Positions 1-12,045 of a stretch of DNA of 64,000 nt are shown here, in pieces. Both the position numbers and the translations under genes were made by a program. Origin of the DNA: Nautilus pompilius (lineage: Eukaryota > Mollusca > Cephalopoda > Nautilida > Nautilidae); NCBI GenBank assembly GCA_018389105.1, contig JACATO010000918.1, positions 434,001-498,000 of the forward strand, in the 5' to 3' direction. Below the pieces are notes generated by a model. It was given only the letters and a program-made list of their open reading frames with translations. It searched no databases and was not told the origin of the DNA. The stretch's first letter is position 1. Each line of letters begins with the position of its first letter.

Positions 1-54
1 TTTCCAGTGCAATTTGACATTTAATACATAAATAATATACATATATAGGAAACA

Positions 55-91
55 GACAGAGAGAGAAGAGAGAGAGAGATGGAGAGAGAGA

Positions 92-168
<77 letters not shown>

Positions 169-905
169 GGAGAGAGGAGAGAGAGAGAGATGGAGAGAGA
201 GAGAGAGAGGATCTCGAGAGCGAGAGAGAGATAGAGAGAGCGAGAGAAGAGAGAGAGAGCGAGAGAGATCGAGAGCTCGAGAGAGAGAGAGAGATCTCGA
301 GCTCAGAGAGAGACAAGAGATCTCGAGATAGAGAGATGACGAGAGCTCATGCGATCTCTCTCTCTCAGAGCCGAGAGACGAGATCGCGAGAGCTCCTCTC
401 TGTCTCGAGATCTCTCTCTCTCGCCTCTCGCTCGCTCTCTCCGACTCTGAGAGCTCTCTCTCTTTTCTCTATCCGCTCTCTCGCGAGCTCGCCTCTCTCA
501 TCGTCGCTCTCTCTCTCTCTCTCTCTGAGATCTCGCCGAGAGAGAATTTCTCTCTCTCTCTCGCTCTCTCTCTCGATCTCTCTATATCTCGAGAGAGAGA
601 GAGAGAGATCCCATAGCTCTTCTCTTTTTCTAGAGCTCTCCTCTCTCTCGAGACTCTCCCTACCTCTAGCTCTCTCGCTTAGTTCTCTCTCTCTAACCGC
701 GACGACCTCTAGATCTCCTCCTATCTCTCTCTCTCTCTCTCTCTCGCGTCTCAGCTCTCTCTCTCGCTCTCTATCGCTCTCTTCCTCGCTCGCTCTACCC
801 TCTCTCTCTCTTCTTCTCTTCTCTCCTCTCTTCGCCTCCTCTTCTTGTTCCGTACTCTCTCTCACCTCCACCTCTTTCTCTCTTTCTCTTTTTCCTCTTT
901 TCCTT
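55..905. repeat. GA/TC microsatellite with a purine-to-pyrimidine strand switch
   Basis: The first part (about 55-345) is almost pure GA on the + strand. After a short mixed zone rich in GAGCTC and GAGATCTC palindromes, the rest (about 355-905) is almost pure TC. The two halves can therefore pair with each other as a long imperfect foldback. Long Arg/Glu and Ser/Leu open frames over this region follow from the two-base repeat and are not genes. Confidence 0.93.
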
Positions 906-1684
906 AATCCTCCCCCCCCTCCCTTTGTGGACAATCCATATCTAAGTGCTTTTTTTCCTCTTCTTCCAGGCTTAACGACCTGAATTTAATTTTAAAAAAA
1001 AAAGAAACCATAAAAGTAATCATGTTGTAGTTCCATTTTATTAAAATAAATAATCCAAAAGTTCAGTTAAACCAGGAGTGTATGAAGTCTTAGAGATTTT
1101 GGTCTTTCGCAGTTGCAGTATACACGGTAAAACTTGGGTGTGTTTTTTTTTTGGGAAGACATTTTTCAACCATGCATCTCAAAGATGTTGGCTTTTGGCA
1201 GCTTAGAATTGTGGTAAATATTTTAGCATACATAAACTCTAATCAAATGTCAGTCAAAAAAACAAATTTGATAATTAAAAAGACCAGAAAAGGATTTTCA
1301 TGGGGTGTGACTGGAATCTATCTGGCAGAATTTCAACTGGTGTGCATGGGTTGATGTTACCTCAGGAGATAGGGAGTGCGACAACAAGGTATCGAGTGAG
1401 TATCAGGACATGGTGATAAAAAGTAGAACAATTCATGCATTTTTTTATTTTAACTTAATGGAAAGGGAAAAAATGGCAGGCATCCTTATAAAAGTTCAAA
1501 GCACTTGTTGCTGGCACTTTGGAACTGATACTGATCTTAAACAACAACTTGTGATGGGAGAATTTCTAGCATGTACAGTATTAACATCTACGCTATTTAA
1601 CCAGTATTCAAAGCATTCACAAGAATTAAAGGGTGTTTGCATCCAAATTAATCAATCAGTCACTTTCCATGTGTTAATATCTTT
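906..1684. other. Unassigned AT-rich DNA
   Basis: No exon with paired splice sites, no RNA gene and no recognisable transposon was seen. Open frames are short and of biased composition. Confidence 0.5.
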
Positions 1685-1920
1685 AGTGTAACACACAAGA
1701 AGAAATACAAGCCAGCTGGAGACCATGTGTAGGCTTTCAGATGTGGAAGGGCAGAAACTGACCTCACCCATGAGTTGTGGTGGGTAGTGTACACAAGATC
1801 TTCCACATCTTCGAGATGTTGAGGAACAGCTTTCTGTCTGTAACTTTTAGAATTTCTTTGGCTGCAGTTGGCAGATCTGTCTTTTTAGTCCACAGTGTCA
1901 CAAAATTTTCTAGCTCAAGC
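1685..1920 (-). pseudogene. hAT transposase C-terminal fragment
   Basis: On the - strand the sequence reads as the dimerisation region of a hAT transposase. A segment with the motif LFLNISKMWKILCTLP corresponds to the family pattern of a hydrophobic run before LPVSTATAERSFS. After a frame change just past that point, RSVSALPHLKAYTW resembles AERSFSALRRLKTYLR. Only about 80 codons remain, no terminal repeats are visible, and the upstream transposase is absent. A splice-like GT follows the first part, so a domesticated exon is a weak alternative. The frame change makes a dead fragment more likely. Confidence 0.55.
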
Positions 1921-2439
1921 TTTTAGAGTAGTGTTCAGATGGAGTGTTTGCACGCGTGCATTTAGCATATTGGCATTTCAAGCCACTTAATTTATTCATT
2001 CCAAAGTTTCTAGCTCTAGTTTATTTTGGTCAAGTTCCAGAAGACACCAAAAGACAGTTTAGATTTGCCTCTAAAAACATTCTATTTTTATATTCTGGGA
2101 CAGATACCAATAATAATCGAAATATATCTGCTGTGCAGCCTGGTGTCCTTACTGGTGGACAAGGTTAACAGGGTTAACTCCTTCACATTATCTAGTCAAT
2201 GCAACCCCTCACCAACTCCAATGATGTTGCATACTTCTGATATCTGGCTATGTATGGACACATACATTACAGTAATTTTCTATTATTATGAGGATTCCAA
2301 TATTCATTATTTGCATTGGTGTTAGTTTGACAAACAACCATGATTTGGTCAGAAAAATAAAAAGAAGAAAAAAGAGAAAACCAGTTAAATTATCAAATAG
2401 TTTCCCAAATTTCAACAATTTTGATATGGTCAAAACATA

Positions 2440-2712
2440 TCAGGGGGGGGGGCAGCCCTATGATGGCTCCCAACCCAGAGTTCAAATCCCAGTCAGGAAC
2501 AGCTCGATTTGGCATGCTTCCAGGGCATGATTTCTTCTCACTCTTCTTCATCAGCCAACCACATGGGCTTCCTCCCGCATCTGAAAAATAAAGGGTTCTA
2601 CTAGGTACTTTCTGCCATGGGCATGTGGCTAACCTTTGCACCCTGTTTTCCTGTGCTTGGTTAAGGAAACCAACACCAGGGGGTGTGAATGCCTCATGTA
2701 CCGGTTTATTAA
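2440..2712 (+). repeat. tRNA-derived SINE-like repeat, copy 1
   Basis: The head carries a box-B-like GAGTTCAAATCCCAGTCAG. The body contains GGGTTCTACTAGGTACTTTC and a GGCATGTGGC block that recur, diverged, near 18,270, 51,575 and 61,370. The - strand open frame across it is an artefact of the repeat. It lies upstream of a poly-A-rich stretch. Confidence 0.6.
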
Positions 2713-3139
2713 GCAGTAAGAACCATCTCAGCAGCAACTCTTCCTCACACAGAAAATGTCACAGTCAGCTGGCTGGGTTTAGGGGTATAGTGGACCCGCA
2801 GGCTGGTAAAAACAAAACAAAAAAAACCCCAAAAAATGCATTTTTTAATGTGTCAAAAAAAAACCAAAAAACTCAACAGTCCACAGGTTAAAGGTTCCAA
2901 GCCCAGCTCAGCCAAACTGTACTATCTAAAGAATAAAAAATGGCTGCCACAAAACAGCATGAGAATGTCAAAAACACAGGTTTGTTATAAGTATATTAAA
3001 GGGCTTAAGTACATTAGAAAACTGTGACACATTTGTTAGAAGTAAAATTTCCAAGCTCATCATGTTACAAGCATAAAGGCGCCATTTCACTTTACTGAAT
3101 ATAATTGAAAAATAACTGCTAAAGATGTGTCTCACTAAC

Positions 3140-3210
3140 TTTTCTGAAAAGATGTTTCCTCCTTCCAGATTTCTTAATATTTCCCAGAAGGCTCTCGAGT
3201 TTCTTCTCAT
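3140..3210 (-). CDS. Possible exon of unrecognised host gene
   Basis: This 71-nt open segment on the - strand is bounded by an acceptor (CACTAACAAG) and a donor (GTTAGT). Read in phase 0 it gives MRRNSRAFWEILRNLEGG and onwards, and it ends with two bases over. It would follow the 4,434-4,532 segment without a phase conflict. The acceptor has a weak pyrimidine tract, so this is the least certain of the four linked segments. Confidence 0.33.
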
Positions 3211-3728
3211 CTTGTTAGTGGAAAATTGCCACGCACGGCTTTAGTTCTGGCACGTTCGTACTTCTGAACCTTGTTATTTGTCACGTTCGATAAATCAAAT
3301 TCCCTGGCAAAGCTGATACAAAGGAAGAATGTCTATCTATGAGACAGGACCGGTCTGTGGCAAGCAATAAATATGAATTCTGGTATGGGGAGTGTGCGTA
3401 ATGTCTATGCACAAGCGTTTTGACAGTTACCAGAGTACACAAGAAAAGGTAGGTGGTTTTAATGGGGACAAAATAAAAATTTATTTCACGCCTGATGACA
3501 TTTTATTCTCATCTGTTCTTTGGAACATTTCTGATCTACATTTGATTGAAACCAGTCTGGATGCTATATTTAAACTAGTTTTCATTTGAACTTCTGTCCC
3601 TAGTATACATCAGAAAAAAAATTAACTTGAGAACGCTTCCACTTTAAGTGCAATTCCACAAAGCCGTTAACTTCATAAGTTTTAAACTTCTAAGTAGTTT
3701 CTTTTAATCTGATCGTGCCAGTACACTG

Positions 3729-3729
<1 letters not shown>

Positions 3730-3763
<34 letters not shown>
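3730..3763. repeat. (GT)n microsatellite
   Basis: About 17 uninterrupted GT dinucleotides. Confidence 0.95.
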
Positions 3764-3766
<3 letters not shown>

Positions 3767-4155
3767 CAGATGGCAGGTGAGCAAGAATTTGTGAATAAAT
3801 AACAGAAACGTTTTGCCATCCTTCAGCTTAAGAAGAAAAAATTACAAGAAAAGCTGCAATTTTAAAAGACAAAAATAACAAACAGTGAGCCTTTTAACTT
3901 CAGAGTTATCAACAAGATATTTTAAACATAGAATAATTTTTTTTTAAAGAATTAACTTAGTAACAAACCTGAAGTTTTTTTTTTAGCAAGTGAATTTCCT
4001 TTTAGAAAATAGTATATTTGTAAAGGGGTCACTTGAGCAGAGAAGAAAAGGCATTATTGTGAATTAGTTAAATTGAATTATCTGCCCCTCACTGCTTGAT
4101 TCATATACACAGTAAAAACCAGTTTTAAAGAACTGCATCATTTGACATTACTTGT

Positions 4156-4276
4156 CCTGTGAAAAAGGCCTGATAATGCACGATGGCTTGGTGCCTCATG
4201 GAAAGGGTCTGTATGACACACAATGGCTTGCTGTCTATTGAAGAGTACCTGTCAGATGTGCGATGGCCTGCTGCCT
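4156..4276. repeat. Three-copy 40-bp tandem repeat
   Basis: Three consecutive units of 41, 40 and 40 bp each end in a variant of CGATGGCTTGCTGCCT (4,156-4,196; 4,197-4,236; 4,237-4,276). The starts of the units are more diverged than the ends. Confidence 0.7.
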
Positions 4277-4433
4277 CTGGTAACAACTCAACCAAACTAA
4301 GAGATAATATTTTTAGTCTGGACAAAATTTCCTGAGTAGCAGTAGAAGAGAAGAAAACTTAGCCCATCTGCAAAAAAATCTTTCTTTCTTTCCTAACCAG
4401 AGTGAACAAAGTAGTAGGGTTAAACATTCTTAC

Positions 4434-4532
4434 CACAGACTGCATAGATGGCCGGGAGCACTTCTGTGTTTTTGCCTGCTGTGACAGTAGACGCTGCTCA
4501 GTGTAAAGGCTACTACTCCTGATGCATGCACC
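4434..4532 (-). CDS. Probable exon of unrecognised host gene
   Basis: This 99-nt open segment on the - strand has a strong acceptor (GTTTTCTTTCAG) and a strong donor (GTG followed by GTAAGA). In phase 0 it encodes 33 residues beginning GACIRSSSLYTEQRLLSQQ, with ordinary globular or linker composition. One of the two other frames has an early stop. I do not recognise the protein. It is grouped with 10,297-10,404, 8,396-8,455 and 3,140-3,210 because all lie on the - strand, have canonical sites and start in phase 0. Confidence 0.5.
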
Positions 4533-6096
4533 CTGAAAGAAAACATCTCAAATTGCAGCACATATCGCTTGCACGCGGCACCACAAGGACTCCCCCAGGT
4601 GGGACAGAGAAGAAGCGGAGATCTTACCATATTATAAGTATGTTATCCGTTGTTATTTGAGCAGATTAATTCTGGTACCATTCCACATAAAATAAATTAT
4701 ATAAAAGTCTCAATGTAATACAGACTTAGCTAATCACTGCCTCTTCTCTACAAAGAATAGTATCCAATTTTATAGAAAAGCAAGAATGGACACCAAACAT
4801 CATACCTTCACTATTCTCTAATAATCCAATACTGCAGGTACTACAGTTTGTGTACTGAAAATAATTAGCTTATCAATAAAGTCAAAATTTCAAAATATGC
4901 ACACTTGTTTTTTTTAGTTAGGATATCAAATTAGTCTAAAATGTTAAATTATCTGAAGATCTGAAGATGAGCAAAATCAACATCAAATTTAGTAGGAACA
5001 AGATAAAAAGTTAATTCCAGAAACATATAGTGGAAAGCATGAATTTAGCTTGGCTCCTGTCTTGATAGTTTAGACACTTCATGGTCAAGCAACTGTTAAA
5101 GTCAGATGATGATTCTAAACTTCTCAACAATGTCAAGTGTTTGTTTGTTCAGTGGTTATGTTTACCTGAAGGAACACTGCAGGAAATTTAAGAAAATATT
5201 AGCTGAGTACCAGCGTAAGATTTCACAAACCTATTTGGTGGGGTCCCCTGATTGTAAAGCGAAAAAAAACTTACATCCATCACCAAAAATATAACATCTG
5301 CTCCTTGAACTGGCCTACCTTTGTTCTATTTGTTCTGACAAAAATCAATAATGGAGTCCCAAAAAATATTATTAATAAGTACTTAAAATAAATGCCATCA
5401 TTATTAATTATGCGTTTTTTACGGGCCGAAAACTAATGTTGATAAATGTATCAACAAAGAAAATTTAACCTTGAGAACGTAGTGACGCTTATCAAACTAC
5501 CTGTAGCTAGTCCTACAATCCAAAATACTACCTGTGGTGCAAATGCACCATACAACCCTTAAAATCAGTATCTCAGCACAGAAGTGTAACACACAATACC
5601 GTTCTCATTAATATAACTATCTATAACTCCAATTCCATATTGCTTCAGCCACACAATCTGTATTGTGTGTTGACCAACCAGTTTAACACATATACTACTA
5701 TTCCTCCGGGCTGGCACTGCAGATGATGTAATTCAGGTAAAAGCTGACCTGGTACATGGAGGGTTAATGGAGAATAGACTGATGCTTGCCCTCGCTAATG
5801 CTACGATACGTATGCCTCACCATAATTGTGGATGTTAATCCCAATGTTCACCAAATGCCTAGCAGGGAACTGGATCCAGTTGTCACAATTGCATTAGTTC
5901 GTGTTTTAGTCGCTACCAAAGATCTGGAAGGTAGGAAATGTTTGCCTGATCTTCCCCTCCAAAAGCATGTGCAAATGACAACAGTTTTGGTTGGCAAACT
6001 TACCTGATTTAGAAACAAATACTAAAAAGACTACATTAGAAATGTCTTATTTTAAAAAAAAAAAAAAAAATAAAATTTACATGCATTTATTTTAAG

Positions 6097-6098
<2 letters not shown>
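4533..6098. other. Intron-like DNA, no gene seen
   Basis: AT-rich sequence without a convincing exon. On the - strand an 18-nt segment at 6,004-6,021 is framed by CTTTTTAG and CAG/GTAAGT and could be a microexon, but it is too short to support on its own. Confidence 0.45.
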
Positions 6099-6143
<45 letters not shown>

Positions 6144-6211
6144 AGAGAGAGAGAGAGAGAGATGGGAGAGAGAGAGAGAGAGATGGAGAGAGAGAGAGAA
6201 GAGAGAGAGAT

Positions 6212-6248
<37 letters not shown>

Positions 6249-6292
6249 GGGGAGAGAGAGAGAGGAGAGAGAGATGGGGGAGGGAGAGAGGG

Positions 6293-6330
<38 letters not shown>

Positions 6331-6397
6331 TGGGGGGAGAGAGAGAGAGATGGGGGGAGAGAGAGAGAGAGAGAGAGAGATGGGGGAGGGAGAGAGG

Positions 6398-6428
<31 letters not shown>

Positions 6429-6454
6429 TGGGGGGAGAGAGAGAGAGATGGGGG

Positions 6455-6483
<29 letters not shown>
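6099..6483. repeat. (GA)n microsatellite with ATGGGGGG interruptions
   Basis: GA dinucleotides are interrupted at semi-regular spacing by GATGGGGGGAGAG blocks. Open frames in several phases on both strands are low-complexity artefacts. Confidence 0.95.
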
Positions 6484-6487
<4 letters not shown>

Positions 6488-8395
6488 TGGAAAAGACTTC
6501 AGTTGGTGGATGAATATGATTCACATTTCATGAGATGAAATTAAGTTCCAACATTCACCTTCAAAACAGGAAGTGCTTAGGTGTACACCTACAGTGTGTG
6601 CATCTACTGGTCATTCCATCTTACAGATCTTTGTCCGCATCTCTTGTGAAGTTTCCTGTGTGTCTGAATGATGCTCCACACATTCAGAGAAGTAAGAGAT
6701 TGTTTTTCAAAAAAAAAAAAAAAAAAAAAAAAAAAACCAGAAAATAACCAGATTTTTGTGGCTTCCCATTCTGGTTTGGAAATCACTCCAATTTTCCTTT
6801 CCAACTGTCTACCCTGAGATTCACTCACAGATTCCCTGCCTTGTTTGGTCCTCCGGAAAGACCTAGGCAAGACTATAAATCCCCTGATCATTGAGTGCTG
6901 TGTGCTCATCAGGTGGGCAAGGCCCAGAGTTTGCACTTTTGAAAACTGCTTCTTTTGCCGCATTCTTCTCAGAATAATCAGGGAAAGTCTGTATGCCTAG
7001 TAGGTTCAGTCCATGTTTTGCTGGATTTTCTTTAAGGTTTCCCCTTTGAGTATACCTTTTTAGTCCAACCGTTAAAGTTCCGGAGCTAAAAAACATGGCT
7101 TTTCATTTGAGTAGTCACACCACACTCCTGGAGTTCATCAGGGTGCTTAGCAACAGTAATGGTTTGATCCCTCGTTGACTGAAACTGACTTGTAGAAGTG
7201 CTGCTCATAACCAGCAGGTTGCCAGAGTGCAGGGTACATTAGTCAGTCCCGTCATTCTTAATTCAGTGGTAGCAAAAGCCTGAACTAACCCCTGCCTCCT
7301 CTAAACGTTAAGATATTTGTCAGCTAACAGTCAGTGTGTTTTTTTCTTCTAATGGATAGCACCCATTTTTTTTAATTTTAGAACTGGCACATCCATTTCA
7401 AAATGATGCCTGAGGCTTACTATCCAAACCCATGAAAACAAGCAGACACGCTTAGTGGTTCTCCAAACTTTCAGTGTATTTATTACTGCTGGGATCATCC
7501 CAAGAAATGGTTATTCAAGCTTTGATACTGTAATGTTGGTTTAATAGTTTTGAAAAGCATCTCGCTGCCAGCCCTAACAGATTACTCCACCATAGGGGTT
7601 ACAATTATGATTCAGATTAGTTGGTCAGATGTGGGTGGTGCCACATTCCTGGAGATCGTGCTGTTTCAGGAGAAGGAATACTAGAACTTTTAGCCCTTAA
7701 TTTAGAGGAGTGGATAAACCCCACTTTGAACAGATCAGATGCTTCAGATTATCTCCCAAAAAGGGACAGCTTAGAAAAGGTATGGAGTATGCAAACCTCA
7801 GAACCACCTGTCTGGTCTCTCATACTGCAGTGATTCTTTAAAGATAAAGAAAAGGTAGCAGTTTCACTTCTTCCTATTGTTTCAAGTTTCAAAATGCATG
7901 AACACAAGGAGAATAAAAGTCCATAGTTTAAAAATTTTCAGGTATTTTATTATATTCATAATTGGTTTTTCTTATAAGTTATAGTGTTAAAACCTTAGGC
8001 AAGTTTCCGTACTCCAAATGCCTGTTTACCCAGCAGTATTACCTTATGGTTCTGCCAATGCTGGTAGTTGAGTTGTCTGCTCTTTTCAAATGTTCCTTGA
8101 CACCAGGTTGCAATCCAAACCACCTCACATGCCCAGGTGTTTGCATGCAAAATGTGAATGGCTGGCTATCTTCAGCTACTAGAGGTGACCAGTATTGGGA
8201 TAGCTAAATGCTTTGAGCTATCTGCCTGAACTCTTAGCTAATGTGATACGATCAACACGCCTAAGAAAGGTTTCTACAGCTGCTATGAAGAAAAGCCAAG
8301 AACAAAGAAGTTTCTATACATCAACAGATTTCCTGTCCCATTTTGCAGGTCTGTTATAACTGATCATAACTATTATGAAACATGAGATTACTCAC
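6484..8395. other. Intron-like DNA with a short dispersed repeat
   Basis: No exon was identified. Around 7,505-7,575 a segment with AATGTTGGTTTAATAGTTTT and AAAGCATCTC resembles the dispersed repeat better seen at 20,455-20,786. A poly-A run lies at 6,710-6,736. Confidence 0.45.
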
Positions 8396-8455
8396 CAAAT
8401 CTGAGTGCGGTCTAGAAGCACCTAATTTTGAGATCCATCTGCATTTGTTCCCTGG
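8396..8455 (-). CDS. Probable exon of unrecognised host gene
   Basis: A 60-nt segment on the - strand reads from a TTTTTTGTTATAG acceptor to a GTGAGT donor. It is open in phase 0 at both ends and encodes PGNKCRWISKLGASRPHSDL. It could be joined in phase directly after the 10,297-10,404 exon. The protein is not recognised. Confidence 0.5.
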
Positions 8456-10296
8456 CTATAACAAAAAAAATAATCTACTGTTAGTGTAGAAAATAATGTT
8501 TTCAAGGCAAACCGCCCTCCAAATTGATCTCTATTAGATACAGGCTTCAAAACACTTCAGATAGATTAGCATTGTCAGAAGAGAGAAATGTGTAGTTTAT
8601 ACAAAACTGCACTTCTTCATCACACCATCATTTTACCTAACTGTTGCAATTCTTTTGGGAAAATTAGAAAGTAAAAACAAGAAAACAAAAATTAGTGCAC
8701 ACACACATCACAATAAATAAAAGATGAAGCAACACATGCACACATGCTCATATATATATAACGGACATTAACAAAAGTTTTTTTCATCTTAGAATTGTCT
8801 AATTTTGCTTGATAGCAAAAGTTTAATAAATCCTGCTGAATTTGCATAACAATGTTACACTAAGGTGCACACTGCTCTGTGGCTTTCCACAAACTTAATT
8901 GGGAAAAATGACCAAAATTTTAAAAATATGACAAATATGAAATCTAACAAGCAAATATCTGATTTCCGAAAAGACCTTTTATAACTCCTGATGAAAAGAG
9001 TGACTCTATCAGGGGTATTCAAGAACTGACATTTGGAAGAGGTCACAGGTACAGTGACAAGCTACGATTTGAAGATAAATTTTGTTACCTGGGCTGATGC
9101 TAAACCTTTGATCATGACTGCGTACACACATACACACACTCTCTCTCCCTCTCTTTTTTATGGATGCTTCCTCTTTAAGTCCAATGTATTTGTTTCCTTC
9201 AATAAATAAGTAGGTGAAAAAAGGGGGCACACTTCTAACTTGGTCTGTCTAGTAATGTATAATGCTTGAATTCCAATGATATTTTCTGAAAAATTATGAT
9301 GTACCAAATCATTTTTCTAATTATTAAAAAAAAATTAATGTTTGAAAGTAAATAAACAGATTAAAATTAAGCTTCATTAGTTGCTGCAAGCACAGATTGT
9401 TCTATTAGATTAGACAATCAAATAAGCTATTTCTAATGCTTATATATAAAACACTTCATTCAGTTGTATCACTTGAAAAAACAATAAAAGTCTACTTGCT
9501 TTTGAAAATAAGCATTTCTCTCTTTTGGAAAAGCCAGTAGTTTCATCTTCAAACATACACTATTTCTGTTTCCAGTTGATTAATGCTTTTGTAACTACCA
9601 GTAAAAATAAAATTGTTCTTTTCTAGTACAGCTTTAAACATATGCAAAACAATCTTTCCAACAGGTTTCCGTTAATTGAGCTACAGTACCCAGCCATAAA
9701 TTAATGGTTGTATTAATACTATTCAGCCAAGAGAGACAGGTTTGCATAAATGTGCCCCACTTCCTACCCAGCATCAGTAATTTTGAAAGGTATGAGGGTG
9801 GGGAAAGCAAACTGATCTCAACAATCCTTCATCATAAGCAAACATCCCTGGAGCCGTTCTCTTTAAACTAGGGATGTTTAAAATGAAACCTGGGTGGATA
9901 CCACTACAGAAGTGATATTTCGGGAGGTTTGATCTGAATGCCTCTGGTATATATTTTATTTCAATATAGAAGAGAAACCATTCAATAGTAGCTGAATAAT
10001 ACACTCAGTTCTAATAGAAAAACAAATCATTTATAAATTGTGGGTCTATGAAACATTCATAGCTTTTATTAAAAAAAAAACGAAGAAAAATTCAACTATT
10101 TTTATCTCTTTTCGATGAGCTGAAGGTCTCCTCTTGGTAACCACTCATCTTAGATGCTAATTCAATGCCCTATCTTCCACTTACAAGTCCAACAAAAAGG
10201 TTATGTATTATAGTAATTGGTTTGAGCCATAACAACCAAAAGACCAAACAGCTTATTATTTTCATAAAATATCAAGCAAGGTGAATGCTGACTTAC
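8456..10296. other. Intron-like DNA
   Basis: Between two candidate - strand exons. A short TC-rich patch occurs at about 9,130-9,160. Nothing else is supported. Confidence 0.45.
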
Positions 10297-10404
10297 AATC
10301 AGTGTAGATTTTTTCTGGACGATTACAGAATCCATCGAGTCAGCATTACTTTTGGGTAAATTAGAATGTTCATTTCCTAAATAAGCAGCTTCGCAAGAAT
10401 GTGT
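10297..10404 (-). CDS. Probable exon of unrecognised host gene
   Basis: A 108-nt segment on the - strand lies between an acceptor ending GTTGCAG and a GTAAGT donor. In phase 0 it encodes 36 residues starting THSCEAAYLGNEHSNLPKS, polar and probably disordered. The open frame continues a little upstream of the acceptor, so a longer exon is possible. It is the most upstream of the four linked segments. A CpG-rich area with a donor-like site at 24,524 could be the 5' end of the same gene, but that link is inference. Confidence 0.45.
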
Positions 10405-11919
10405 CTGCAACAGTTCCAATCCAAAGTTGTTCAAACAATTAAAAATGTAACAAAAGAATCAAAAAAGCAAGAATTCTACCATTAAAGTACCACCACTTAT
10501 TAAACATGGGTGCTTTTTTTTGTTTGTTTGTTTCCTTGCTACACCTATTTGAGTTGTTTTCACCCACATCCTGTTGATCAGTGTTTCAACAGAACAACAA
10601 CGGCAACCTGCCATCTATACCAAGGGGGAAACGAAACCCAGCATTGTGCAAGGTGGTTCTAAATCCAGTCTGCCATGACATAGAAACCTCAGCAATAAGT
10701 TGAAACAACATTATCAGTATTTATTAAAGCCAATGCCTTATGACATTGTGCTTGATGTACAATGCCCACCTGTTGGTTTCAGAAACACTTAACAAAAATC
10801 TACTATGCTAAAAAGCTGGCATCAACAAAACTATCAGATTCAAAGCCAAACTGGTGACATAGTACAATATCAGTTTCTTGCCTGGAAGATTTTGTAAAGA
10901 AAAAATGTTTTATTTGATTTATTGGAAATAGTGACGTTATTTCATACGGACCATTCTAGAGTCTTCTAGAAGTGAACTTCTCTCAAGGAGCCAAACAGCA
11001 AAGTAACAGGATTCACATCACAAACTAAACACAATTGTGGAAACTGCCGTGCCGCCACCATTACCAGCCAAAATGTGAAAACATATTTTAGTTTCAAAGT
11101 TTTTCTTATTAATCCAAAAAAAATTTTAAAAAGTACAGATGTTGATAGTAAGTCTGAAATCTTTTTATGGATACAATACAAAAAATGTATAATTGTGCAT
11201 ATAAAAATTAAGAGAAAGAAAAAAATAAGTCTATAGTATTTTACCACATGGATACTTTCCAGAAATAAAGAAAAACAAACTGAAAATAGCTGGTGAATGG
11301 TTGTTTTAATGAAACTGCTAATAAAAACAAGTACATAACACAATTTTATGAACAAGCACCAGAAAAGGGTCTATGCCACAGATTTAATACCTTACCATAC
11401 AATACAATACAAACAGCAACAACACAAGGCCAGATTTGCATACACAGCATTTATGCAGATAAGATAAACTTTCTTAATCTACAGGTATTTAAAAATCAGA
11501 AAGTTCAGCAGGTGTAAATCATGACAACTAGAAAAGGGTCTTGGAGATTTTAATGACAGGTTTACATATGTCATACTTGCCTTTTTCGCCAACTCTCCCA
11601 ATTTTGGCAAGAGTCTCCCGATTTCTAATCAATCTCCCACCCTCCTGCTTTTTTTCGTAAAAAAGACCCATTTATCCTGATTTTTAAGTACCTTCCCTAT
11701 AAAATATGAAAACAACCCGATTTTTCGTCACCCATAGTTGATATTTCGTGAGTTTCATATTTTGACCAATCAAAAATCAGCAAACCCGTCACCCCATTGT
11801 GTATGGCTCACACTATCATCATCTGCCATTTGACCCTATAGCCACCTGCCACTCTGCAGGCTTGTCTCCCACAGCAGGCACTCCCAGTTGCATCACAGGC
11901 CTCTCACTCTTATTGGGGC
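10405..11919. other. AT-rich DNA, no gene seen
   Basis: Several short open frames occur but none has paired splice sites with coding-like composition. From about 11,575 the sequence becomes less AT-rich and probably belongs to the repeat annotated next. Confidence 0.4.
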
Positions 11920-12045
11920 CAGCAGTAAAAAGACTCGGACCACGACGCCTGTGGCAGAGCATGCTACAAGGACTGGACAGTGACTTCAGCCAGATACAGT
12001 AGCCAGCTCAGCTTTAGGCAAACTTTGGCACCAACAACCTGCCAT
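11920..12045 (-). repeat. Dispersed repeat, inverted copy of the 29.6-kb repeat
   Basis: The reverse complement contains TTGTTGGTGCCAAAGTT, CTAAAGCTGAGCTGGCTA, a CAGTCCTTGTAGCATGCT block and CGTGGTCCGAGTCTTTT in the same order as 29,600-29,712 on the + strand, with insertions and substitutions. The element may start near 11,575, but only this portion can be matched within the window. Confidence 0.7.

Larger units (their letters stand above)
3211..4433. other. Intron-like DNA with small repeats
   Basis: This stretch lies between two candidate - strand exons. Apart from a GT microsatellite and a three-copy 40-bp tandem repeat, only AT-rich sequence is seen. Confidence 0.5.

Noticed and set aside
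93-983. Long Arg/Glu then Ser/Leu open frames on both strands
   Set aside because: They are produced by the GA/TC microsatellite. Dinucleotide repeats stay open in several frames.
6004-6021. 18-nt - strand microexon (YLFLNQ)
   Set aside because: Good splice motifs but too short to support without transcript data.
6087-6538. Overlapping open frames on both strands
   Set aside because: Same cause: a GA microsatellite.
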